A stretch of DNA of 64,000 bases from Breviolum minutum Mf 1.05b.01. Its lineage: Eukaryota; Sar; Dinophyceae; Suessiales; Symbiodiniaceae. Below are positions 29,401-41,800 of this stretch, in pieces. Each line of letters begins with the position of its first letter. Positions within the stretch are counted from its first letter, which is position 1. The stretch lies in assembly GCA_000507305.1 (NCBI GenBank), contig DF239270.1, positions 1-64,000 of the forward strand. The letters run 5' to 3'. The notes under the pieces are model-generated. The model saw nothing but the letters and a program-made list of their open reading frames with translations. It was not told where the DNA came from and did not search any database. The translations under genes were made by a program, and so were the position numbers.

Positions 29401-32400
29401 TATTTGAGCAGCTACGTGATTCACCCTATCACCATGAAGCTCCTAAGGATGGAACACTCACACAGCTCTTTGCTTTCTTCATTGAACGATGTCGAGCGAT
29501 GGCGACCCGACTGCAACATTGGACGTTTTTCTCACAGCAAGCTGCAGGTAATGCTGCGAGCGGCAATAGTTTTGAGTCCCCTCTCTTCAACATCTCATCT
29601 TGCTTTTCTAAACCGCCATTTGCGAAGCCAAACAACATCAATTTGCCAAGTTCAAGAAAGGTCACTGTTCACTGTGAGTCGGATACATGATGCAATCGCA
29701 ACCTTCCAATCATATNAATTTAGAACAACCCTCACATGGCTCATGTCATATCTGACATGTATATGTACGTATTTACATAATATACGTGGTTTGCAACGCC
29801 TTTGGTTTGTAGGTTGTGTATTTGGTTACCTGCGTTGTCGACCTCATTCCATGATTTGCAAGCACAACAGGTGGGTTGTGTCGTTTGTTTCTCACCCATT
29901 GGGGACAACTGGCGAACACGGCTACGACAGTGCCTCGACCTGGGAATGGAGTCCGTGGGGTACTGTTTTGGTGTCAAATGATCAGCTAGAAGAGGTGGAA
30001 TTAACAAGGAAAAGATGTTTGCATATTTGTATATAGTACTTTTCTGGCAAGTTTTGATACAGGCTGGTTCAGTCACATAAAAACTTACCGTTTGCTGCAT
30101 TGCATGGACACTGTGAGCATTTGTTGAAAGCAACGACATTCCAGTTCAAGATATTTCAATTGTTCCTAGATCAGACCAGGCATATGTCTCATTGGGTTGT
30201 GCAATTTGAGGTTTCCTTCACTGGTAAACTGCTGCACTATTGATTGGTATACCGTTTGTGTGCTCAGAGATGGAGGACCTTGGAAGATGTGCAGTGTGCA
30301 GACAGAATTGAGAGGTTGTTGGGCAAAGAGTATCTTATTTTGATGTTGAACTGTCACTACATAAACAGTAGCGGTTGGGAGATGGGTTTAATTGACGGGC
30401 CTTATTCATGAGGGCGCATACAAACTTCAAACCCCAGAAACACGGACTGTGCTCCTGGTTAACAAAGCCCAAGGCGTGGCCACCAGATGCACTCATGGCT
30501 GTGGCGACCAAATTCTTGGAATCCATTCCAGATTTGGACATGGAGGCAGCCTGTGATACATTTGATTTGATGGCTAAAATGTTGCAAATCATAGGGACTT
30601 GAAAATCATATTAATCCAATTTGCAGTAATCCAAATCAATTGGTGAAAGCCGGATGTTTTCATGTTGTCCAATGAGTGAGTGGTTGGGAGCTTGGGAATT
30701 TTGGGTTTTCCTGTTTCCAGGATCGGATTCAGATTCCCATTTTTAGAGTCTAGTCCGCTAGTCACAGTCCGTACAAACAAAAAGATAAGATGATACCATG
30801 GTTTTATGTTTTGATGTAGAAGAACTTGTGTGGAAAGAAATGCTACGGGACTGAGGATGATAATGATGACTTTGATATTTGCTTGGAGATCTGTTTGCAA
30901 ACCGATGTCACTGTTGGACCTCATCAACCGCAACCTCAGGTGCGTCGGAACTGTGTGGAAATGTGCCAGCAGGGAGACCTCAGTGACGGCGGTGAAACGT
31001 CGACGTCACACGACGCCACCCCAAAAGGATCCAAAAGGTACTTTCGTTCGGGGAAACCTTTTTGGGGGGCGGATATCCAGTTGGTGAACTAGTCTAATTC
31101 TGCCAAAACACACTACAATCCAATACAATACCATTCAGAATTGGATATGATTAATTTTATATATTGTGCATGGATTATGATGGTATGTTCGGAAATGATA
31201 GTATAGTATCATGGAGTGATATATGATATGATGGACTATGGTGTTGAATATCATTCATATGATATAGAGTACAATGTTATATATTTGTTTATCAATGGGA
31301 TGATATTTGATGAATGATATGGTATTGGTAAAATGAAGTATATTCATACACGGTACTGCATTGTGTGCATTGTATCTATATTATGTAGATATTATTCGAA
31401 TATGTCATATATTTCATTAATTCACAGCTATTTCATAGCCTCGCTGTTTTTGTACTTCAGAGTCTTCATTGTTTTCGTTTCTTACAATTCATATTATGAA
31501 GTCAATGGACCATGTTTTAGGAAGCAACGAATGATCATCAGTTGAATTTGAGGTATAAACTTCTACGTCCCAAATCATCATGTTTTTTCATTTTTGTCAC
31601 TATCTTGGTTTAAGAAAAAACAATGATTGATTGTTTTGTACATTGTCTTCCTGGTCCTTGTCATTCAACATGGGAGCTTTTCTGGAAAACAGAAGCGAGG
31701 TATTTCCACTCGGAGACCAAAGTTCTTGCACGGCGCTTTGAAGACGAATTGAAACGTCCCGCTCTGAGTGGAGAATTGGTAAGTGAAAGAAAAACAAGCG
31801 AACGGATTCCATGAAATTTCAATGGCAACTGTTGTGTTGCTTTCTTGGTGAGACTCATGGGACCCTGCTAGGGTTGAGGTCCCCTGATGATTCTTTTCAT
31901 TGGGTCACATTATGGGATCACAGTTGAAAGGAAACGGCAGTTCTTTTTTTGGGAGTATGAAATACCTGAAGCATTTGGAGTATTACTTCCTGTTGGAGTA
32001 TGACTTTTTTAGAAGTGAATTATGAACGTTCATTGCCAGCATGTTTATTTTTTCGCTGCATTGATATCCAACAAGTTGGCTGGATTTCGATCACTTTCAT
32101 AGTAGCCTGTTCGGAGTTGGAACTTGTGTTGTCGCTTTTTCTTTTGACTAGCGGTTTCTGATCCTGAAGGTATTTACTACTCCACGCCTACATCCTTCCT
32201 TGAGCTTATTCAAACCTTTAAGGCCATGGGAAACTGGCAAGTGGTGGGACTTGTTGCTATAGGTTGCCGCCACCAAAAGCCTTACAGAAATAATCCACTG
32301 TTTACAAGGGTTTGGAGTACGTCCTTTAAGTTTGTGGTAGGATTTTTGTATGGTCCGGTATTTTCAGCAATTTCACAGAGCTGGGATGATGGTGTCATCA

Positions 32401-35400
32401 GTTTGTATATGATTCACTATATATTCCCACCCAATCGGGTGAATCAGAGACCTTGCCAGTCCTTGCTCGGGGAGAAGCGCGACTCCATTAGCAGCTTGAA
32501 GTCAAAATACGAGGCAGGAATGATGCGCAGACAAAAACAGCCGAATGGAGAAGGGAACAAAGGTCTAAGGTGTGATTTAAGGCTTGTGGTATGATGACAT
32601 ACGCTAAATGTGCGCCTCTTCGATTGAACGCGATGTTCATTCTTTATTGTTGGAGGGTGATGTTTAGTGTTTACATAAAAATCATCATCAACATATTTTT
32701 ATTACCCTCCTGGGAACGAACATATCCCACCAAGGCACTCTTGAAAATGATGTTTCCTTTTCCCCAGGTGGGATATGTGATCGTTCCCTGGAGGGTATCA
32801 TTTAAACGTTTTGGAATTGGAGATGTTTCTTGATTGCACACTGCAACAATCCGCTTCCTGAATTCATAGGTCGGCTTGGAAAAGTTGACCACCACCGAGC
32901 AATCTGTCGAAGGAATGAAGCAGGAACGTCAGGGCGCAGGGGATTGACATGTTCACCGGAGTGATTGATTATTGATTTGGAGGTTACTGGTATTGGATGG
33001 TATTGGATGATTGTACCCGTGATCATTGTTCAGTAATTAGGTATGCCATTGTTGGAATTAAACTACATGAGAGCAGTTGGAAAAATAATAAGTCCACAAG
33101 GATGAATAGCGTTACACACGTGGCGTTTTGTGTAGTTTTATTTTCTTCCCAGGTTGGACACAGCAGGCAGTTTTTTTGGCCGCCGAGAAGTGATGCACAT
33201 ATTCTACTTGAACATGCTTTTGACGCACATAAATACTGCTTATTGAACACCAGAAAATATAGAAAATTGTACATTGTGAAGCCAGATAAGCAGTATAGAA
33301 ATGTTCCCAGTGGTTTCTGGTAAATCCGTGATTTTGATTGAAACGACAACATTTGGTTACTCCATTTTCTACAAGTTGCACGTTGTGCCATGCTGAGTGA
33401 CCAACATAAACATGATGATGTTGTCGTTTGCCGAAACAAGGTTTGTTCAAATTTTGTAGTTCTGTGGTACTTTGAAGCACATTTTATCTTTTTTGGGAAG
33501 GCAACAGTCCAAAATGACTATCATTTCTCAGACGAGTTGAAATCAACAAATAGGTGAATCTTATGCGCTTTATAATCTTTATAAACATCAAATGCACTAG
33601 GATCCTGAGATGACATCGTATCTCAGGTGTGGGAGGATTATTCTGGACAAATTATAACAATCGCAGCCTTGGTCACTCCAAAATATGGTTTGGTATGGTG
33701 GAGTAAAGGAATCCCACCAAAATGCCCTTAGTTCAGGTTTTGAATATTAAAGCAAGTTGCCTGGATTGGTGCGTTTTCTTTGTTTTGTTCTTATAGATCC
33801 AACCGATCTCCAAGTTCCCAGGAGCTGATTGCCTTGCAGCCCAAGCTGGTAGAGAAGAACAAGGAGGTAGAAACGTGCAGCTGGTATCCATTGGGATGTC
33901 CCAGAGGATCCATGTATGGTATATTTACCAACACTTGGTCGATTTTTATGGTATCTAAATGTAGGTAAATATATCATGAATACATGGATTGTTTGGGTGT
34001 CGAATCCCCTTCGCTGGATTTCAGTAATCTTGGTGGTGACTGGGCATCCTGGGAGGGGGCCATACCCAATCCACACCATCCAAATGTCCAGCATATTCTG
34101 GGAACGATCACATATACCCTACCAGCCTGCACTTTTGAGTTGATGATTTTCCTTTTCCCAAAGTGGATATGTTTGTTATTTTGGGGGGGGGGGTATAGAA
34201 ATCATGATATTTATGGATCTATCCATAGATGGGTACCTTATAATACGACATGTTTTCTATCCATGGATGGATAGATGAAGCATATGATGAAAAATGATCC
34301 TTTTCAGGTATGTATGATAGGAATCCAGGAATCCAATGAAATATATGGACCATCATGATGGATTTCATGGTACATCATGTTGACACTTCGTTATAGGATT
34401 GCCATAGTGGAACGCCCCTGAAATGGGAGATCCTTTGGGATGTGACAGTATGGTGTATGCCCACTGCCCACCCTATTGAATGTTGAATTTAAATGAATTT
34501 AACACGGTTTGAGATACCCGAGCTTTCGGCAAGTACAAGAATGTCTTGACAACTAAAGCTATATATGCATATAACATATGGTTCATGCACAAAAACACAT
34601 TTTAGCAACAAGGCGACAAAGGTTTTGTGGGCGTTTTGAAATATATCTCAATATATTGATGCTAGCAGCTTATACAGGATTATATAGTTCTTCTGAAAAA
34701 TGGTTATTGTGGAGAGGTGGCAAGAAAGAATCTTTTCTTTCACTCCAGTGGCTCGTTCGGTCGGCTTGCAAGGATTTGAAGCAGAACATATCTATGCCAC
34801 CAGGTATAAGTCAAGAATAACCAAAATATCAATGACCCAAGTCATAATACATCCATGCAAAGTAGTATCCTTTGTTAAGCCAAATCCATGTTGGTTGTCA
34901 GGTGGGTGAGATGATGATTGTGGTGAATGAGGCAAACCATGGTTTTGCCTGGCGACATTTGGAAACGCTTGTCATAGTCAACACATAAGGTGCTGGGGCA
35001 TGGGGATATCAGAATATCATGGATCCAAGAATGATCCCATTAATGCACGCTTAGGGCGGCCGACAGGTATCCAACACTTTGAACTGGGGCCATATTTTTC
35101 TGAGAAGAGAGTTAACAGGTTTGGAGTGCGAACATATGATTTTGAACGGACTATTGGATGTGATGTCCATGAACATTTGTTTCGGGAGGATTCAAAACAC
35201 CCGTGGATGACCCAACTGCCATTTATTCGCAGGTTGTTCTTCAAACAAGGCTGTCTTAGATTCTTAGATCATACAGTACTCTGTAGATCTTTTTTTTGCG
35301 AAAGCGGAGGGATCATCGCCTTGTCCCTGATTTGGTGGGATTATAGTGTCATATTTCATCAGTCTCTTTTGGACATGGAAGCCTCCCACTTTCCCAAAGT

Positions 35401-35712
35401 GCATACATCTCAAATCCACTTACCTGTGGTCAAAGTGCATGGCACAGTCCCCGATGTACATGGCTTATATATAAACCAATACATTGGAACTGTGCCATCT
35501 ACTTTTACCCTGGTGTAGATGGGCTTTGGATTTGTTTGGATGGGATCATTGAATCGTCGACCCGTCCGTAGTATTTGGGATCGTATATCTATTACCCACT
35601 GGCGGCACAGGAAAGTGCAAAGACTGAGAAGGTCAAAGAGGTGCCATTGGCTATCGGCTATCTTGGGTATCACCATAGAAACATAGTTGTTAATGCTTCC
35701 TTTGTTCATTCA

Positions 35713-35759
<47 letters not shown>

Positions 35760-35767
35760 CCAACACC

Positions 35768-35819
<52 letters not shown>

Positions 35820-38800
35820 GCAGCAGCAACAACAACAACAACAACGGCCATAGCAATCCTCCAAGAATGGAGGACTGTGGTGTTTGGTTGTATTTTTACT
35901 TTTAGTTGTATGTCGTGTTTCTGTTCAGTCGCCCTCCAACACCAAAGGCTGTTTTGACCAGTATCTCATCATTTTTCTTACTCACTGGTTCATATTTTTT
36001 CACGGTCAATCCAACGCATGTTGTTTTTCCTAAAGATCATGCCATAATCATTACATATACGTATTCATATCGCATATCATATCATGTTTTTGTTCACTGA
36101 ACTTTCACAGTAAATTCACTCTACATTTGATTTATTTGACCATATGTTGGCCGTTTTTGGCTCCAGAGGTGGGACAACCACAACGAGCCTGCAGAATCCG
36201 CTGAGAAGTGGATTCCACATCTGGGTGTACACCCTCCGAAAACTAACATGGCTAGAAAATCACTATTTTCAATAGGAGATGCATCTTCACTCATAGTTGG
36301 TTTTTCCATGGTTCATGTTAGTTTTAGGGAGTGTACCCCCAATGCCACCCCACCAAGGATGCATTATTATCATGTTCCTTTTCCGGGGGTAAACTTGAAT
36401 CTCTCCGGTCTCAGCCTCCATTTTTGTTTCCCCTTCAGGTAGTGGCCGCTGACGAGGCCGTAGCCAGTGAGGCGGCGGCTGAGGCCGATGGTATCAAGAA
36501 GGCTCAACGGGAATGGAAGGTTGAAGCCAACCTGGTATAAACCCCCTGGAAACTAACAATGTTTCCTGAAAATAATGGTTGGAAGTTGGAAGATGTATTC
36601 CCTACTGAAAGAGTTCCTGTTTAGGAGACATGTTAGTTTTCGGGGGGTAATTATACACCCTGGAAAATTAACATTTTGAACCCAAAAATGGAGGTTCGGT
36701 TCAGATGATTTTCCGGATTTCATCTAATAATCAGGGGTGTTAAACCCTGGAAATTTGACGTATAGTCAACGTTGATTGAGGTAACTCCTTCAAAACGTGA
36801 TAATTTTAGGTATCCATATGGTATCCATTACCATCAAGTGGCGGATGATAGTTTGATCTTCCACCATGGCTTGATTTGTTCCACCCGATCTTTGGGGTAT
36901 GTTGACGATCCAAGTTGACCGTAATATTGTTTAACAGTGTGGTAAAAAACAAGTGCCAACCAGATCTTTCAAGATTTGTCAAAATGATTGTGTTGCTAAT
37001 GATCTTGCTACATTATTCGGCGGAGTTGGGGGTTTGGGTACATGTTAGCTATATGTGTGTTTGTATGTTGCTGTTTCAGTTTCTCTTGTTGCTGGCTGAA
37101 ACATTCTTGGATACTAAAGATGGTGTGATGGTGTCTTCAAGTTGGACTTAAAAAGCTTATATAGAGACGTTCTCCAACACAATGTTCCTGTTTTTTTAAC
37201 GCCATTCTGATATTGGACTATAAGTTATATAAGTCATTGTGCACTTTGTGCGTGTGTGTGATATGACAATTTGAATTTAATTGCCTAGCTAAGATCACAA
37301 AACTTGCTCATTATAAATATTATATCATTATATCATTATATCATTGTGTGTTTTGACAAACATAATTATATATTTAACGTGTCTTTACGACATGTTATTG
37401 TTTATGTCTTATGTATATATTTGATACATATTTGATTTGATTATTTCGAATTGAATGAATAATGTATACTACTGTATTCCGATCAATGTTTGTTACTATC
37501 AGACCAGCTATTTTATGTTTAAGCCTGCTATCATTCTTACAATTAGGAACTAGAATTGTATTCTATTGTATCGGATACAGTATCGATATATTTGTACTTT
37601 TAGGATCACTGTATATTTAGTGGAATTACTAGATACACGGAGCATGTGTCATGTCAGTTTTTTTCTTTTCCAATCGAGTGTCACCAGGAGTGTGAGGAGG
37701 CTTTGGCAGAAGCAATGTCACCAGACCCTGGTGGAATGTTGGATGATGGTGGGATGTCTACTACGGGATATCGCGATGATCTGTTCTAGTATGAGGTATG
37801 TACTATATTACTGTATCTCTTACTTCCACTTGTCAAGATTTCCAACACCCTTCGAGTATTTGATGATGATGATCATCATCATCGTCATCGATGTCATTTT
37901 CTTCCCTGATGATCCCGTCCTCACAAGAAACCATACGCTGATGCCACCCAATGCCACAAAGCCGGACACCAAGGCCTGCTTTGAACGAGGCATTAAAGGC
38001 ATTGGACACCTTGTCCAGCAAAGAAATCGCAGAGGTTAAGGTGTGCATGGGAAACAACAATACGGGACTGGTAGAATTTGAGACTTGAGGGTTTGTTGCA
38101 TTTACTATGGTTTTACTTGTATTTGGTTGATTTTTGGGAGGTACGTGCAAGCAAGTGTGTTTACGTGTCCCAATCGATTGGGATTGAAAAAAAGCTATTG
38201 AAAAAGATGGAAGGGTTTTGTTGGAGCTTGAACGGTGGACGATGTAACAATGATGATAAGGAAGACCACAAAACCAGAGGTATTGTTGAATCCTTGCCGT
38301 AGATTGCCTTCTTATATTTTCTCGTTGTTTAGGGTCGTTGTCGTTCAACGAATTGAGATGTGACGGAATATTGTTACCTTTGGTGTCGTTGCACATGTTA
38401 TGATTTAGATGAAAACATCTCATGCTCGAGAATTCTTTCCCGATGTGTTTCTGACAGTAATTAGTAGTAAAGCCAGTACCCAGTACCATGGACATGTTAT
38501 GAAATGGTCACGTCAACAAAAAAGTAGAATAGACACTGTACTAGCACATGCTGTCAAAGTTTAAGTGCAGCAACAACTCAAAATACCTGAACACATAATA
38601 TAATTATCTACATATTAATACCAAATTGCATTATGTGTGGCGTTTGATATGTGGCCGAAATGTTAGGGATGACACATTTGCAATCTCTTTTTTGTTTTAC
38701 CAACCTGGCTTAACTTCCCTTCCACATAGTCACTGGTGTGTCCATCATCCAACCTGTCCAGGCTATGAAGAACCCTGCTGCACCAGTGCGATTAGTGCTA

Positions 38801-41800
38801 TCAGCTGTGTGTGTGCTTCGGAATGCCAGGTCCTGAGCTGCCGAACCAATGGGTACTGTTGATGGAAGAAATCCGGCGTTCACCAGTTGAGGTTGGTAGT
38901 TTATCCCGTTATTTTCGAGGTTTCTTACATCCCAGGTGGTGCAGGATTTCTTCCAACGGTATAAGTGACATGGTTACCCTCCCTGAGACTAGCAAAGCCC
39001 CTGAAGAATTGGTTGGTTGGAAGATGAAATTTTGTTTTGGGGATGGCCTGTTTACTGCTTTCGGGGGCTATATTGAACTTCAGGAATGTATAAATTACAA
39101 ATGGTGTCCGGACTTTAATTGGAGCAGACTTTGACGTTGCTCAGTTATATAAATATTTTGTGTGTACTAGATATTATTCAGATTGCACCATACTAAACAA
39201 CACATAGCCATATAACAAAAAAAGCACCATATGAGGAAAAACACACACATATGTGTTTTCAGATCCTGAAATTAACCTAAGGTCAAGCCTGTGAGGGTCA
39301 AGGACGACAGTGGAAAGATGGTTGGGAAGCTGAGTTTTGTTGGCCAGTGGATTCAAAGTCTCATCCTTGGCCGACCTCTGTGGTGAGCGGATTTTTGAAT
39401 TTAAAGTCTCGAACAACACATGTGACTTGTGGGATTTCATGGCATGTCGTATGTTGTGTTTTTCTGAAATGGCTTGATTATCAGCCAATATCAGCTACAT
39501 CCCCGAAAACTAACATGGAGCCCAAAAATGGAGGTTGGGTTCAGATGATTTTCCTTTTCAAAGGGGTGATTTTCAGGTTCCAGTCGCTAGTTTTCGGGGC
39601 AATGCACTTGTTTCCGTCTTGAATCATTATGAATCACTCATACAGAAGACTCAAGACCTCTTCCGAAATGCAGGTCGATGACTTTTGGCCCGCTGCGGTC
39701 AAGATGATTTCGGACATGGGTTTCCTCCAATCGTTGCTACTTGTCAAAAGATGCGTTGTGTGAAGATGATGGTGAGAAGGGTACTCTCCACAAGAACTAA
39801 GATATCCCACCTTGGGAAAAGGGGGCAATCATTTTCAACAGCGCCCTTGGAAATGAGACATGTCAGTTTTTCCGGTTCGGGGTATATGTTTTGAGTGTTT
39901 TGGGAGCATCAGACAGCAAATTGAAGCCATGCAACCAACGAGGCAAACCTTTGACAAGGACAACATTCCTCCAGCGGAGCCGGCTGAAAATTTGATGATG
40001 ACATGGACAGACTAAACATGACTAGACCAATTAGTCTAACCAGAAGGCTATCCTAGTCCCTTCCACATAAGTATTATAGGCAAATTGAACAAAAGACGAA
40101 CCCGTACTCCACAGGCAAAGACCATACAACCTCTGTTGGAGCTACTTGGGAGCTCTGAAAAATTCACTGCAGAGCAATTGGGTTCATCCAAATGTTGAGT
40201 GATTTTTGTTTCCCGGCCTATTTTAAACAAGTGCCAGTATTTGGGATGGATCTGTTGAACCAGTTGCGACTGGTACTACTGTTGATGGCAACCAGAAATC
40301 CGGCAAACTCACCAGTTGAGGGAACGGTAGTTTATCCCATTATTTACAAGGTGAACTATACATCCCAGGTGGTGCAGGATTTCAGCCATCAACAGTAGTA
40401 ACATCTAGTAACTTTCATGGAAGGATTCCTTAAACTCGTAGAATGCTTTGAATGACACCAGTTCCCTCAGTCTTGAGGTTTAGAAATGCTCAGAATTCTC
40501 AACAGACTATTCTTGTTGCTTCTTACAGACAGATGCAGATGGTCATCTAAGAAAACAGAATGCCAGGCCACTGTCAAGAAAATCGCGGAATACACGGTGA
40601 AGGAAGACTTCCAGCCGGATCGTGTTGGGGGTCCCTAATGCCTTGAATCCTGAAAGAGGTAAAAAAAATACAAAATCCTCAAAACACCTAATTGCAATGA
40701 GCCGTTAGCTGTTCCACACCAATCAGTCTGACATAGATTATCATTGATGTATGATTGCATTGTGAGATGTTCATACAGTGTCACGAACTATTGTGAAATT
40801 GCCATGATCATCGATGATTCAATGACGTTGTTGTGATTCACATATTCATTTGCGAAACTATCATGATTTCATCTAAGGCAACACTTTACCTTGCAGGTGG
40901 ATCATCCAAAAACATGAGTGAAACATTCAACTACAAAGAACACTTGCCCTGCAAAGCTCTACTAGTATATCATTCAAATAAGTGTTCAGGCTGATTTATT
41001 TGCTAAATGTTCGCCAAAACGCGCCAGAAACATATTCATACTTGATTATTGATTATTGATTATTGATTGTAGACTGCAACCTGCCGGAAGATCCGTGGTT
41101 AAATAAACAGCCTAATTCATACTTGAGTATATCAAAGCCGTTGATTGTCACTATATTTCTGTTGACTATGTTGTGTTGAAAGAAAAGTTGGACAAGCGCC
41201 TCATAGGTCCTGAAGTCCTCAACAGCTGCCTGGGGTGTCTTGTCATGGTAAAATGTGCATCCGGTGGTTTCATAGATGCAAATTGATGATGATATACACC
41301 ACAAAAAACTAACATAGATATACCAAAATGACCATACTTTAGGGGAGTCCACCTTTTCCAAACCGTCATTTTCGGGTATCCAGCCGTTAGTTTTTGGGGA
41401 ATGATGGATGGCGAAAAGCCTATGAAATGCGGACCAGATTTCCGTAGATATCCTGGTGTTTTTGTTGGCCAAAGATGGTTTCATGATGAAACACCAAAGA
41501 TGGGAATTGTCTCACCCCTATGCAAAGGAAAATCTCATTAACACACATAGATTGACAGGATGATCTCTGAAAGCATTCTTCTAAGACTTGTTGTTGTGAA
41601 AGATGGTTTTCACAGCGCTCTGTGCGAATTGCCGGTAGTTCGGGTCACTTTTTTTGTTTAAAGTCTCTGTGTTGTTCTTTGTAAATAATGGTTACAGTTA
41701 GTAGTAGAAGATCATACCGTGATTGGGCATAGATGATATTCATCAGGTGTAGACAACATCACTAGGCATAGAGAGAAAATCATGGGGCGTCTTTCCCAGA

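Larger units (their letters stand above)
2808..29447 (+). other. 26.6-kb dynein intron hosting other genes
   Basis: The intron is bounded by donor GTCAAG at 2808 and acceptor CCTAAG at 29447, both phase 0. Joining the flanks restores the dynein sequence [15 protein letters not shown] with family spacing, so no dynein exon is missing. Inside lie a karyopherin gene, a tandem ubiquitin-like gene and unassigned exon-like segments, all on the + strand. It also holds microsatellites at 9342-9402, 17091-17453 and 26137-26403 and the only assembly gap. All other dynein introns are shorter than 3.1 kb. Confidence 0.85.

Noticed and set aside
29404..30036. 210-codon plus-strand frame crossing the ambiguous base at 29716
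   Set aside because: It overlaps dynein exons 6 and 7 in the wrong frame; the correct frames give conserved dynein peptides.
36148..36167. Spliced-leader-like word GGCCGTTTTTGGCTCCAG
   Set aside because: It resembles the end of the dinoflagellate spliced leader (GCCATTTTGGCTCAAG) but needs one insertion and two substitutions, and no coding retrocopy follows. Chance is likely in 64 kb.
37833..38495. 220-codon minus-strand frame
   Set aside because: It is antisense to dynein exon 19 and has no family resemblance, low-complexity His/Asp at one end and no splice support.
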